From: Prevotella merdae
GTDB taxonomy: Bacteria; Bacteroidota; Bacteroidia; Bacteroidales; Bacteroidaceae
DNA length: 64,000 bases
Direction of reading: 5' to 3'
NCBI RefSeq assembly: GCF_900290275.1
Contig: NZ_LT985323.1
Coordinates: 882,092-946,091 of the forward strand
The notes under the pieces were generated by a model, which was given only the letters and a program-made list of their open reading frames with translations, ran no database searches and had not been told where the DNA came from. Position numbers and translations under genes: made by a program. This document shows positions 52,929 through 60,903 of the stretch, piece after piece (within the stretch, counting starts at the first letter, position 1; each line of letters opens with the position of its first letter).

Positions 52929-54850
52929 GTACGCTCGGCATGAGCATTGTCTAACGGGTGAAAGTCCCGAGCAAGCCCTAATAGCGGGAATTGCATAGTC
53001 AAAGGCAAGGGTGTTCATCGCGAGATGAAATCTGAAGGAAGCCCAAGACAAACATCTGACCTAACGGACAGAAACTTCATATAAGGCATGTGACCGTGGG
53101 TGAGGTTGCTATTCAAACCAAAGCCCAATAGCTATTCGGAACGGTCGGTGTAAATGAAGTAGGTATAAGATGGAAAGACAACGCCCTTATCCGAGGAGGT
53201 CTCACGGACGCTTCAAATAGTTGTTTTTACGAAAGAAGTGGAGTAAAGCTTGCCGTGAGAAGTCAGCAGACGTCATAGTAGTGCAACAATCGATAACGTT
53301 GCACGAAGGGCTGAACCTAACAATTAAACGATAGTAATTGAAACATACCTTATGAAGGAAAGAATGCAGAAAACATTATCCCAAGTTAATGGCTGCCCCC
53401 AAAGAAATAGGTCGGAAACCGAATGGTATGGGGGAGTGCAGACCTTCATGTGGATGTGTGAAGACAACATCGTGGAAGTACCATTCGACAAGGAACACCT
53501 TTTCGAGCAAATTCTTAGTCCCACAAATCTCAATCGAGCATACAAAGCAGTTATGAGAAACAAGGGCTGTGGTGGTATCGACAAGATGTCGTGCGAGCAA
53601 TTGTTCCCATGGCTCCTGACCAATAAGGATGAACTCACCCGTTCCTTGATGGACGGTTCTTACCGTCCGAACCCAGTAAAAAGGGTAGAAATACCCAAGG
53701 ACAATGGCAAGATGCGCCTGTTGGGAATACCTACAGTAGTAGACCGTCTGGTGCAACAAGCCATCAACCAAGTATTGACTCCCATCTATGAGAACCAATT
53801 CTCCAAGACGAGCTACGGCTTCCGTCCGAGAAGAGGATGCCATGACGCACTACGAGGAGCGCGAAGGATAGTCAACGAAGGCTACATATATGTAGTCGAC
53901 CTTGACCTTGAACGCTTCTTCGACACGGTGAGCCATAGCAAACTCATAGAAATCCTCAGCCGTACGATAAAAGACGGCAGAGTGGTCAGTCTTATACACA
54001 AATATCTCCGAAGTGGTGTAATGAACAAAGGTTTGTTTGAAGCGAGCGAGGAAGGAACTCCCCAAGGCGGTCCGCTAAGTCCATTGTTGAGTAACATAAT
54101 GCTCAACGAATTGGACAAGGAACTTGAACGCAGAGAACTCCCCTTTGTGCGCTATGCCGATGACTCGATGATATTCTGCAAGTCCAAAAGGGCTGCAATG
54201 CGAGTGAAGGAGTCTATAACCCGATTTATAGAGAATACTCTATATCTCAAAGTCAACAAGGAAAAGACCGTAGTGTCGTATGTGCGCGGAGTGAAATACC
54301 TCGGCTACTCCTTTTATGTGATGAAAGGCGAATGCCAACTCACGGTGCACCCAAAGTCCAAAGCCAAGATGAAGTCAAGGTTGAAAGAACTGACAAACCG
54401 CAGCAATGGATGGGGATATGCCAAGAGAAAGCAGAAGCTGAAAGAATACATACGAGGTTGGGTCGGCTATTATCACTTTGCCAATATGAAGCGTCTCTTG
54501 CTTGTAACAGACGAATGGTTAAGACGTAGAATACGCATGTGTATATGGAAAGCTTGGAAGAAAGTCAAGACAAAAGTGGCAAACCTCATTAGATGCGGTA
54601 TCAATAAATACCAAGCATACGAATGGGGTAACACTCGCAAGGGCTATTGGCGAATAGCTGACAGCCCTGTTCTAAAAAGGGCGATAGATAACAATAAACT
54701 ACGCTCCGCAGGGTATGCTACTTTAATGGAGGCGTATCTCGAATGGTATCCAAAATAGGAACCGCCGTATGCGGAACCGCACGTACGGTGGTGTGAGAGG
54801 TCGGAAAACGAAAGTAGGAAGAAAACTGCTTCGTTTTCCTCCTACTCGAT
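52929..54850 (+). mobile_element. Group II intron
   Basis: 1922 nt. The 5' end reads GTACGCTCGGCATGAGC, near the GTGYG consensus (third base A), and the following domain I sequence (GTCTAACGGGTGAAAGTCCC) is typical. The 3' part has a domain V-like hairpin (CCGTATGCGG ... CCGCACGTACGG, ~54767-54792), then a domain VI stem (GTAGGAAGAAAAC / GTTTTCCTCCTAC) ending CGAT. It encodes one reverse transcriptase/maturase. It lies in the sense orientation within the hydrolase gene. Boundaries are inferred from exon reading frame and end motifs; the 5' site is less sure than the 3' one. Confidence 0.85.
53352..54758 (+). CDS. ltrA: Group II intron reverse transcriptase/maturase
   Basis: 468 residues. RT domains are visible (YGFRPRRGCHDALRGARR, EGTPQGGPLSPLLSNIMLNE) with the catalytic FVRYADDSMIFC (YADD). 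A maturase X domain follows (RIRMCIWKAWKKVKTK). There is no C-terminal HNH endonuclease, so retrohoming would use nicks or replication forks. It assists splicing of its host intron. Confidence 0.93.
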   Translation: MKERMQKTLSQVNGCPQRNRSETEWYGGVQTFMWMCEDNIVEVPFDKEHLFEQILSPTNLNRAYKAVMRNKGCGGIDKMSCEQLFPWLLTNKDELTRSLMDGSYRPNPVKRVEIPKDNGKMRLLGIPTVVDRLVQQAINQVLTPIYENQFSKTSYGFRPRRGCHDALRGARRIVNEGYIYVVDLDLERFFDTVSHSKLIEILSRTIKDGRVVSLIHKYLRSGVMNKGLFEASEEGTPQGGPLSPLLSNIMLNELDKELERRELPFVRYADDSMIFCKSKRAAMRVKESITRFIENTLYLKVNKEKTVVSYVRGVKYLGYSFYVMKGECQLTVHPKSKAKMKSRLKELTNRSNGWGYAKRKQKLKEYIRGWVGYYHFANMKRLLLVTDEWLRRRIRMCIWKAWKKVKTKVANLIRCGINKYQAYEWGNTRKGYWRIADSPVLKRAIDNNKLRSAGYATLMEAYLEWYPK

Positions 54851-55031
54851 TATGATGGATGGAAAGGCGGAAGGCTACGACTTCGCACGAAAGCCCAACC
54901 CAGTTCCAGCCAATAAACAACTGCTCATTATCCCAGGAGCCTCTCATTGCGACCTATACGATGGTGGTGAGAAAGGATTGATTCCTTGGGACAACATCGA
55001 AGAGTTCCTGAAGAAGAATTTAAAAAGATAA
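54851..55031 (+). CDS. Alpha/beta hydrolase, exon 2
   Basis: Continues the split hydrolase gene from exon 1 (codon split 2+1, giving Tyr at the joint). It encodes MMDGKAEGYDFARKPNPVPA followed by NKQLLIIPGASHCDLYDGG, including the His of the catalytic triad (ASHCDLYD), and ends KKNLKR. Joined length 1110 nt = 369 codons plus stop. Without splicing the enzyme would lack its His and be inactive. Confidence 0.85.
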
Positions 55032-55035
55032 TACA

Positions 55036-55578
55036 ATGAAGAAAGTTATCGTAATCTCTACCAGTCTGCGTACTGGTTCAAACAGCGACATGCTCGCTGA
55101 TCAGTTTATCGAAGGAGCCAAGGCTGTAGGTCATGATGTGGAAAAAATTTCTCTTGCAGGAAAGGACATCAGGTTCTGCAAAGGCTGTCTGGCTTGTCAG
55201 AAGTTGGGCAAGTGTGTCATCAAGGATGATGTGAACGACATCATGCAGAAAGTGCTGAATGCCGATGTGGTTTGCTGGGCTACACCTATATATTATTATG
55301 AGATGAGCGGACAGATGAAGACGCTCATCGACCGCATGAACGCCATGTTCTCGCTTGATTACAAGTTCCGTGATATTTACATGCTCTCTACTGCTGCCGA
55401 AAATGAACCGGAAGTGCCGAAACGTGCTGAAGCCGGACTGACAGGCTGGATAGACTGCTATCCTGAGAGCCATCTTGCCGGCACTCTGTTCTGCGGAGGC
55501 GTTGACGCTCCACGCACTATTGAGGGCAACAGGAAATTGCAGGAAGCATACGAGTTAGGTAAATCTGTTAAAGAATAA
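55036..55578 (+). CDS. Flavodoxin-fold NAD(P)H reductase, iron-sulfur-flavoprotein-like
   Basis: 180 residues. FMN-phosphate loop STSLRTGSNSDMLADQF near the N-terminus and WATPIYYYEMSGQMKTLIDR (the FMN-ring strand). A Cys cluster C-KGC-LAC-...-C (residues ~49-61) resembles the 4Fe-4S-binding motif of iron-sulfur flavoproteins. It starts 4 bp after hydrolase exon 2. Likely reduces quinones or other electrophiles. Confidence 0.88.
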   Translation: MKKVIVISTSLRTGSNSDMLADQFIEGAKAVGHDVEKISLAGKDIRFCKGCLACQKLGKCVIKDDVNDIMQKVLNADVVCWATPIYYYEMSGQMKTLIDRMNAMFSLDYKFRDIYMLSTAAENEPEVPKRAEAGLTGWIDCYPESHLAGTLFCGGVDAPRTIEGNRKLQEAYELGKSVKE

Positions 55579-55596
55579 ACTCTTAAGGTGGCTTTT

Positions 55597-56412
55597 ATGA
55601 AAGTTTTTGCAACATTCATCATATTAACGACTATTTCACTCAACATCATGGCACAACAGAAAATAGTACAGACAGCAGGGCGCACCCAACTGGGTGAGTT
55701 CGCCCCTGAGTTCGCCCACCTCAACGACGACATTCTCTTCGGAGAAGTATGGAGCCGCAATGACCTGCTTTCATTGCGTGACCGCAGTTTGGTAACAATC
55801 ACTTCGCTCATCAGCCAAGGAATCACCGACAGTTCGCTGAAATATCACCTGCAGTCGGCAAAAAATAACGGAATTACTCGCACGGAAGCGGCAGAAATCA
55901 TCACTCACATCGCCTTCTACGCCGGCTGGCCAAAAGCCTGGGCTGCCTTCAATCTGGCAAAGGAGGTATGGAGCGAAGATGTGAAAGGAGAAGACGCCAA
56001 GGCTGCTTTCCAGCGCGAGATGATCTTCCCTATCGGCGAGCCTAACACCGCTTACGCCAAATACTTCAAGGGAAACAGTTATCTGGCACAAATATCTGAC
56101 AGTCAGATACCTTTCTTCAACGTAACCTTTGAGCCAGGTTGCCGCAACAACTGGCACACGCATCACGCCACAAAGGGCGGCGGACAGATGCTGGTAGGCG
56201 TAGCCGGACGTGGCTGGTACCAGGAAGAAGGCAAACCTGCGCAGGAGATTCTCCCAGGCACAGTCATCCACATTCCAGCCAACGTGAAGCATTGGCACGG
56301 TGCTGCAAAAGACAACTGGTTTGCTCACCTCGCCTTTGAAATTCCTGGTGAGAACAGCTCAAACGAGTGGCTGGAGCCTGTGAGTGATGAGGAATATAAC
56401 AAGTTAAAATAA
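55597..56412 (+). CDS. Carboxymuconolactone decarboxylase-cupin fusion, exported
   Basis: 272 residues from ATG 55597 (a GTG three codons earlier is possible). Signal peptide (ATFIILTTISLNIMAQ). An N-terminal CMD/AhpD-like domain (~residues 30-125: LRDRSLVTITSLISQGITDS; EAAEIITHIAFYAGWPKAW) lacks the AhpD Cys-x-x-Cys. The C-terminal cupin (~160-265) has metal-ligand His residues (NWHTHHA; ANVKHWHG). Periplasmic oxidative or decarboxylation chemistry is likely; substrate unknown. An IS630-type element begins right after its stop. Confidence 0.88.
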   Translation: MKVFATFIILTTISLNIMAQQKIVQTAGRTQLGEFAPEFAHLNDDILFGEVWSRNDLLSLRDRSLVTITSLISQGITDSSLKYHLQSAKNNGITRTEAAEIITHIAFYAGWPKAWAAFNLAKEVWSEDVKGEDAKAAFQREMIFPIGEPNTAYAKYFKGNSYLAQISDSQIPFFNVTFEPGCRNNWHTHHATKGGGQMLVGVAGRGWYQEEGKPAQEILPGTVIHIPANVKHWHGAAKDNWFAHLAFEIPGENSSNEWLEPVSDEEYNKLK

Positions 56413-56435
56413 TAAGTAACTGTTCAAAATTAATT

Positions 56436-57059
56436 TTATAAATATGAATAATTCACGAATAAGTTCGTACCCACAGACGCCAAGGCCATGTTCGTACAAT
56501 AGAAAAGCGAGTCCGTAGTCTCGTAATCTATCGGTCTTATCCATTTACCCTTAAGTATACGCCAAAGAATCTCGGCAGGATTGAGTTCCGGAGAATAAGG
56601 TGGAAGATAGAAGAGGTACAATCCTCTTTTCTCCCAAATTTTCCTCAGTTCTTTCACTTTCCGATTTCTATGAACAGAAGCATTGTCCAAGACAATTACA
56701 GTCTTCTTCGTGACATTGAAAGAGAATCTATCAAGATAGTCCACAATCTTGTCTGCGTTGATGGACTCTTTTGTGGTAAAGCCTTTATATTGGTTCCTTT
56801 TGGTAATCATGCCAAAGATATTAAGCCGGGCAGCTTTCTCGGATGAGATGTAAACATCCTCATTCTTGAATTGCCAGCCATATGGAACATATCCGTTTGT
56901 ACAGACATGGCTTTCGTCGGCATAATATAGCACAAGTTCTCCTTTGGAATCAAGTTCTTCAAGTTCTTGCAACTTCTCTTTCTTGTATGCGTAGAGCTGC
57001 GGTGAGGGTTTGCCCCTTGGGCGTTTTCTTATACGCTTATATCTTGCACCAATGTTTCT
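56436..57059 (-). CDS. IS630 transposase, DDE part (orfB frame)
   Basis: Catalytic domain of the transposase: the first Asp in VLYYADESHVC, the second in KTVIVLDNASVHRNR, and the Glu in YSPELNPAEILW. In isolation it would begin at an internal Met (56972), but the frame is open back to the slippery site at 57059-57065. A -1 frameshift there gives a continuous protein (RNIGARYKRIRKRPRGKPSP joins the two parts). Confidence 0.88.
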   Translation of the reverse strand, partial: RNIGARYKRIRKRPRGKPSPQLYAYKKEKLQELEELDSKGELVLYYADESHVCTNGYVPYGWQFKNEDVYISSEKAARLNIFGMITKRNQYKGFTTKESINADKIVDYLDRFSFNVTKKTVIVLDNASVHRNRKVKELRKIWEKRGLYLFYLPPYSPELNPAEILWRILKGKWIRPIDYETTDSLFYCTNMALASVGTNLFVNYSYL

Positions 57060-57445
57060 AAAAAACGTTTGAAGGTAATGTCACTGGCTTTTTTACCAGT
57101 CGCATTCTGCCATGCCTCACGTGCTTTGGACACACTCTGACGGTCTTCCTCAATTGCCTTGCGGACAGCTTCTTCATCAGAACAATCCATAATAGGCTTT
57201 CGCCCCTGACCAGGACGTGTCTCCAAGCCTTTGATGCCATTTTCTTCATAACGTTTTACCCATGTGTAGACAGTAGGTACTGTTACCTCAAGCATTTCTG
57301 CTATTTGGGGAGCTGATTTACCTTCTGACTTCAGCAATATGGATTTGCATCTGATACGAAAACTATGAGTAGGGCCATTATGATAGCCTTTCTCTAATTT
57401 GAGGCGATCAACCTCTGATAATTCAAGTACTTTTATTGGTTTCAT
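57029..57445 (-). CDS. IS630 transposase, HTH part (orfA frame)
   Basis: 138 residues from ATG 57445 (MKPIKVLEL). Two HTH regions: SAPQIAEMLEVTVPTVYTWV and SDITFKRFLETL. The minus strand T-TTT-TTA at 57065-57059 lies near its end, where a -1 shift continues into the DDE frame; unshifted translation stops after VQDISV. The start at 57481 would add 12 residues and is less likely. Confidence 0.88.
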   Translation of the reverse strand: MKPIKVLELSEVDRLKLEKGYHNGPTHSFRIRCKSILLKSEGKSAPQIAEMLEVTVPTVYTWVKRYEENGIKGLETRPGQGRKPIMDCSDEEAVRKAIEEDRQSVSKAREAWQNATGKKASDITFKRFLETLVQDISV

Positions 57446-57541
57446 AATTCTATTTTTTCTATAAAACGGAAAATGAACCATATTAGTACTGATATATATA
57501 AATAATTTAGATCACTTACTTAATAATAAACTTTTACAATT

Positions 57542-58402
57542 ATGAAGAAGATAAAGTTAAGCAATGGCGTGGAAATGCCACAACTGGGTTATGGTGTTTA
57601 TCAGGTAGAACCTGATGAGTGTGAGCGTTGTGTGCTGGATGCTCTCAGCGTGGGCTATCGGATGATAGATACTGCACAGGCTTATAAAAACGAGGAAGCC
57701 GTGGGCAGCGCATGGAAGAAAAGTGGTGTCAGCCGTGATGAGCTTTTCCTCGTGTCAAAGGTATGGATTTCTAACTATGGCGAAGGACAGACCATGAAGA
57801 GTATTGACGAAAGTCTGCGCAAACTGCAGACCGATCACATCGACCTGATGCTCCTCCACCAGCCTTTCTGCGACCGCTATGGAGCCTACCGCGACTTGGA
57901 GAAAGCTTACAAGGCAGGAAAGATTCGTGCCATCGGAGTGAGCAATTTCTTCCCAGATCATCTCATAGACCTTGCTTCAAACATGGAGATTGCGCCAATG
58001 GTAAACCAGGTGGAGACACATGTGTTCGACCAGCAACTTAAGGCACGCAAATTCATGGATGAGTTCGGCACGCATATCATGGCGTGGGCTCCTCTGGCAG
58101 AAGGTCTGAACGGACTGTTCACCAACCCTACCCTCACCCAGATTGGCGAAAAGCACGGCAAGACTGCAGCACAAGTGGCATTACGATGGCTGTTGCAAAG
58201 CGATGTAATCATCATCCCAAAGACCGTCCACAAGGAGCGTATGAAAGAGAATCTGAACCTCTTTGATTTCGAACTTGATGCTGATGACATGAAGGCTATT
58301 GCAGCACTTGATACTGCCCACAGCCTATTCTTCGACCACCACGACGGACAGGTTGCCAAGCAGTTTATGGAGTGGAGAGCTTTGGTTAAGCCTGCGGAAT
58401 AA
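57542..58402 (+). CDS. Aldo/keto reductase
   Basis: 286-residue (beta/alpha)8 barrel NADPH-dependent aldehyde/ketone reductase. The catalytic tetrad Asp-Tyr-Lys-His is visible in DTAQAYKNE, LVSKVW and LMLLHQP; the C-terminal NADPH-binding IIPKTVHKERMKEN is present. Same strand as the upstream redox genes and very likely once in their operon; now separated by the IS630 element, which may supply or block its promoter. Confidence 0.93.
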   Translation: MKKIKLSNGVEMPQLGYGVYQVEPDECERCVLDALSVGYRMIDTAQAYKNEEAVGSAWKKSGVSRDELFLVSKVWISNYGEGQTMKSIDESLRKLQTDHIDLMLLHQPFCDRYGAYRDLEKAYKAGKIRAIGVSNFFPDHLIDLASNMEIAPMVNQVETHVFDQQLKARKFMDEFGTHIMAWAPLAEGLNGLFTNPTLTQIGEKHGKTAAQVALRWLLQSDVIIIPKTVHKERMKENLNLFDFELDADDMKAIAALDTAHSLFFDHHDGQVAKQFMEWRALVKPAE

Positions 58403-58412
58403 ATATTAACCC

Positions 58413-58434
58413 AAAAGGAGAAATTATGAAATAA
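58413..58434 (+). other. Stub of a lost downstream gene
   Basis: AAAGGAG (58413-58419), then an ATG at 58426 followed at once by a stop (ATG AAA TAA). It looks like the start region of a further operon gene whose body is gone, possibly at the junction with the mobilisable element. The rest of 58435-58627 has no gene. Confidence 0.4.
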
Positions 58435-58627
58435 GATAATGTCACAATGGTCAACAGACTATGAATATTGACCATAGAAAGGGCAAAAGCATATGGAGGG
58501 TGACTGTAAACGAAAGCTTTGGGTCCTTTCAATGGTGATGAAACAGCGATGAGAATATTGGAGAAGTGTCATGTTAAAGCCAATGGAAATAGATGCATCT
58601 ACACTTCCTTGACTAAAAAGCATAATG

Positions 58628-58659
58628 ACTTGCTTTGTTGAACTTCAAACAAAGCAAGT
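58628..58659. terminator. Hairpin terminator between convergent units
   Basis: A perfect 12-bp stem (ACTTGCTTTGTT / AACAAAGCAAGT) with an 8-nt loop, extended by CATAA/TTATG outside. It lies between the aldo/keto reductase and the relaxase gene, which converge. Confidence 0.75.
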
Positions 58660-58680
58660 TCTTATGCTCATTATCTTAAA

Positions 58681-60714
58681 CTATAGCGAGAAACCTCTTT
58701 CCTTTTTTCTTTGAACTGCTCCCAATCCCACTTTTTGTGTTCCATCCCAATTCGTAAGTTGGTCTGCACAGCCATTTGAGCCACCAAGTGAAACGTATGT
58801 GTCTGCACTACATGACATATAGTCAACAAAAGTGAGAAAGTTGTCAATGGCGTTGTCTGTGAATTGAACTTCATTTGTGGCGAAGAGTTTTGTCCAGTTG
58901 GTGACACATTCCTGCTTGAAGTCTGTAAAACCATGCCAAGACATATCAGACAAGAACCTCTTTGCTGCCGATTCTATACTGGCTTTAGAGTCCAATCCAA
59001 TATTATGCTTTACAGCAGATGCCATAATGCCATAGTATATGGAAGCCGATTCTTTCTCGTTGAAGTTGACTCTATCTGTTTTTGCAAAGGATGATAAAGC
59101 TTCATGTCCCTCATGGATGAACTTGTCAAGCACTCCTATGTATCTATTTTGCCGAGCCATGCTTTCACGTTTGGCTTCGGCTTCTTGCCGAGCCTTTTCT
59201 TTTGTTTCTTTCTCCTTACGTGCTTCCACTCGTCTCCATGCGTCTGTCATTTCTGGCTCTTGCCAAATGGCATTCCAACGAGCCTTCAAATCATTATACC
59301 TTTCTGCAAGCGCGGCATTGTAACTTTTGGCACTGGCAAGTTCCTCTTTTGCATATCCAAGTTGTGTTGCCACTCGTTCCACCGCTTTCTCGTCAAGCTG
59401 TGATATACGTTGTTTAACCTTGGCATTCTCATCCTTTAGCGCATCATTCTCAAAACGAAGTGCCTTGTTCTCCTCTATCTGCTTATTGAGATTCTGCATA
59501 TAGTAAGTGTATGTCTTGTTGACAGACTTGCGTACATCTTCATTCTGCTTGTCACGTTCTGCATTGATGGCTGCTACAAGAGCCTTGATTGCAGCGTTGA
59601 TATTAGCCACACGCTCCTCACGCCACGCCTTTTGTCCGATAATAGTAGGAATCGGGATGGCAAGCTCTTTCTTTACGGCATTCATCGCTTCTTGAACTGG
59701 AGCCTTGATGTTGAGTAAAGGAATGGTCAGCTCCTTCTTGTCGATTGTGGCAAGCACTGCATATTTCTCCACTTTGTCAAGAGCGACTTTCGCCTGACGT
59801 TCAGCTTCAAGCACCACCTTGTTCTTATGCTTGCGTCCTCGCTTTTCTTCCTCTGAAAGTTCATCATAGGAGAAGCCTCTTGCCAAGCCATACTTATGCC
59901 CTACCTTGTTGTAATAGTCAGTATGCAGTTGGGAAAGGTATTGTGATTTGTCCTTTGCTCGCTCTCCCCACACTTTGGCATAAGAGACCCTTTCAACAAC
60001 ACCCTTTGCCGCTTCCGATTTTGTGTAGTTGTCACGTTCTTCTTTTGGAAGTGCTCTCCATTCCTTGGTAGAGAGAACATTTTCTGGATTATCCTTGTGA
60101 ATGTACTTGCTTCCGATGCGCCCATGTTTCTTTACTTGTTCAACAGGCACGGTCTGCACATGGGCATGGATGCTTGTCTCGTCACAATGCACATCAAAGC
60201 CGATGACATTCTCTTCTCCCCATTTCTCACATGCAAAGCGGTAGGTGTCCAATGCCCAGTCATAGATGCCTTTTTGCAATACAACCTTGCTGTGGTCAGC
60301 ATTTGGATCTGATGTGTTGAGTTTCTGTTCACCAAAGGCAAGCCTGTTAAGCACATCATGGTCACCACTGAAGATGATGCCGACAGTGCTGTTCGGACTG
60401 TTCCTTGAAACTTGGTCGGGACGCTTGGCATCCATATACGGCTTGAAGCCAAGTTCATCAAGTCGATGCTGCAAGCGTTCATGCAACGGCACAGACTGGG
60501 AACCAAGAGGCACTATCTTTCCACCCTTGACTATCTCAAAGTTGAGTCTCTTGCGTGAGTAGTTATAATGGTTGTTCTTGTCTATGTCCGCGTTTTTTAG
60601 TTGGTAACGCTTCTCGTCCCAACCTCTGCGTTCCGCCTCGTTGCCCACTTGGGACGAGTACGATTTCTTGTCTGTGCCTACATGGATGGCGGCACGTGGT
60701 ATGTTTCTTTCCAT
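58681..60714 (-). CDS. MobV-family relaxase
   Basis: 677 residues. The N-terminal ~260 are a Mob/Pre relaxase: NYNYSRKRLNFEI near the start and the metal-binding GFDVHCDETSIHAHVQTVPV (His-x-Asp-Glu-x3-His-x-His, about residues 170-185). The rest is mostly coiled coil (NLNKQIEENKALRFENDALK). It nicks oriT and pilots the strand in conjugative mobilisation using another element's transfer apparatus. The candidate oriT is just upstream. Confidence 0.92.
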   Translation of the reverse strand: MERNIPRAAIHVGTDKKSYSSQVGNEAERRGWDEKRYQLKNADIDKNNHYNYSRKRLNFEIVKGGKIVPLGSQSVPLHERLQHRLDELGFKPYMDAKRPDQVSRNSPNSTVGIIFSGDHDVLNRLAFGEQKLNTSDPNADHSKVVLQKGIYDWALDTYRFACEKWGEENVIGFDVHCDETSIHAHVQTVPVEQVKKHGRIGSKYIHKDNPENVLSTKEWRALPKEERDNYTKSEAAKGVVERVSYAKVWGERAKDKSQYLSQLHTDYYNKVGHKYGLARGFSYDELSEEEKRGRKHKNKVVLEAERQAKVALDKVEKYAVLATIDKKELTIPLLNIKAPVQEAMNAVKKELAIPIPTIIGQKAWREERVANINAAIKALVAAINAERDKQNEDVRKSVNKTYTYYMQNLNKQIEENKALRFENDALKDENAKVKQRISQLDEKAVERVATQLGYAKEELASAKSYNAALAERYNDLKARWNAIWQEPEMTDAWRRVEARKEKETKEKARQEAEAKRESMARQNRYIGVLDKFIHEGHEALSSFAKTDRVNFNEKESASIYYGIMASAVKHNIGLDSKASIESAAKRFLSDMSWHGFTDFKQECVTNWTKLFATNEVQFTDNAIDNFLTFVDYMSCSADTYVSLGGSNGCADQLTNWDGTQKVGLGAVQRKKERGFSL

Positions 60715-60782
60715 TGGAATTTCATTTGAGTTTGTAATATAGTTATTGTATAACTGGTGGCCGGTCTCGGGCGGAGCCTGAG

Positions 60783-60880
60783 CATAATAGAAGGACTTTT
60801 TAAGTGAACAGCGTCAGCATGTGAATCTAAAAGTCCCTATTATGTTTAGGACTTTTTTGAAAGTCCGTCACGCAAGCGTG
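60783..60880. other. Candidate oriT
   Basis: Alternating inverted repeats lie 70-165 bp upstream of the relaxase start: CATAATAG-AA-GGACTTTT (60783-60800) pairs with AAAAGTCC-C-TATTATG (60829-60844). GGACTTT (60849-60855) pairs with AAAGTCC (60860-60866), and CACGC-AA-GCGTG follows (60870-60881). This density next to a MobV gene fits an origin of transfer; the nick site is not identified. Confidence 0.65.
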
Positions 60881-60903
60881 CCCGCAGACCCTTACCCATT
60901 CTG

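Larger units (their letters stand above)
56413..57522 (-). mobile_element. IS630-family insertion sequence
   Basis: About 1.1 kb between imperfect inverted ends: TAAGTAACTGTTCAAAATTA (left) and TAAGTAAGTGATCTAAATTA (right, complement). Each begins with TA, the IS630 target duplication. It contains two overlapping-frame transposase genes. It lies between the decarboxylase-cupin stop (56412) and the aldo/keto reductase, splitting that operon without breaking a gene. Confidence 0.85.

Noticed and set aside
52000..52929. Hydrolase as a complete 309-residue enzyme
   Set aside because: The last codon lies at the intron edge and the catalytic His is in exon 2.
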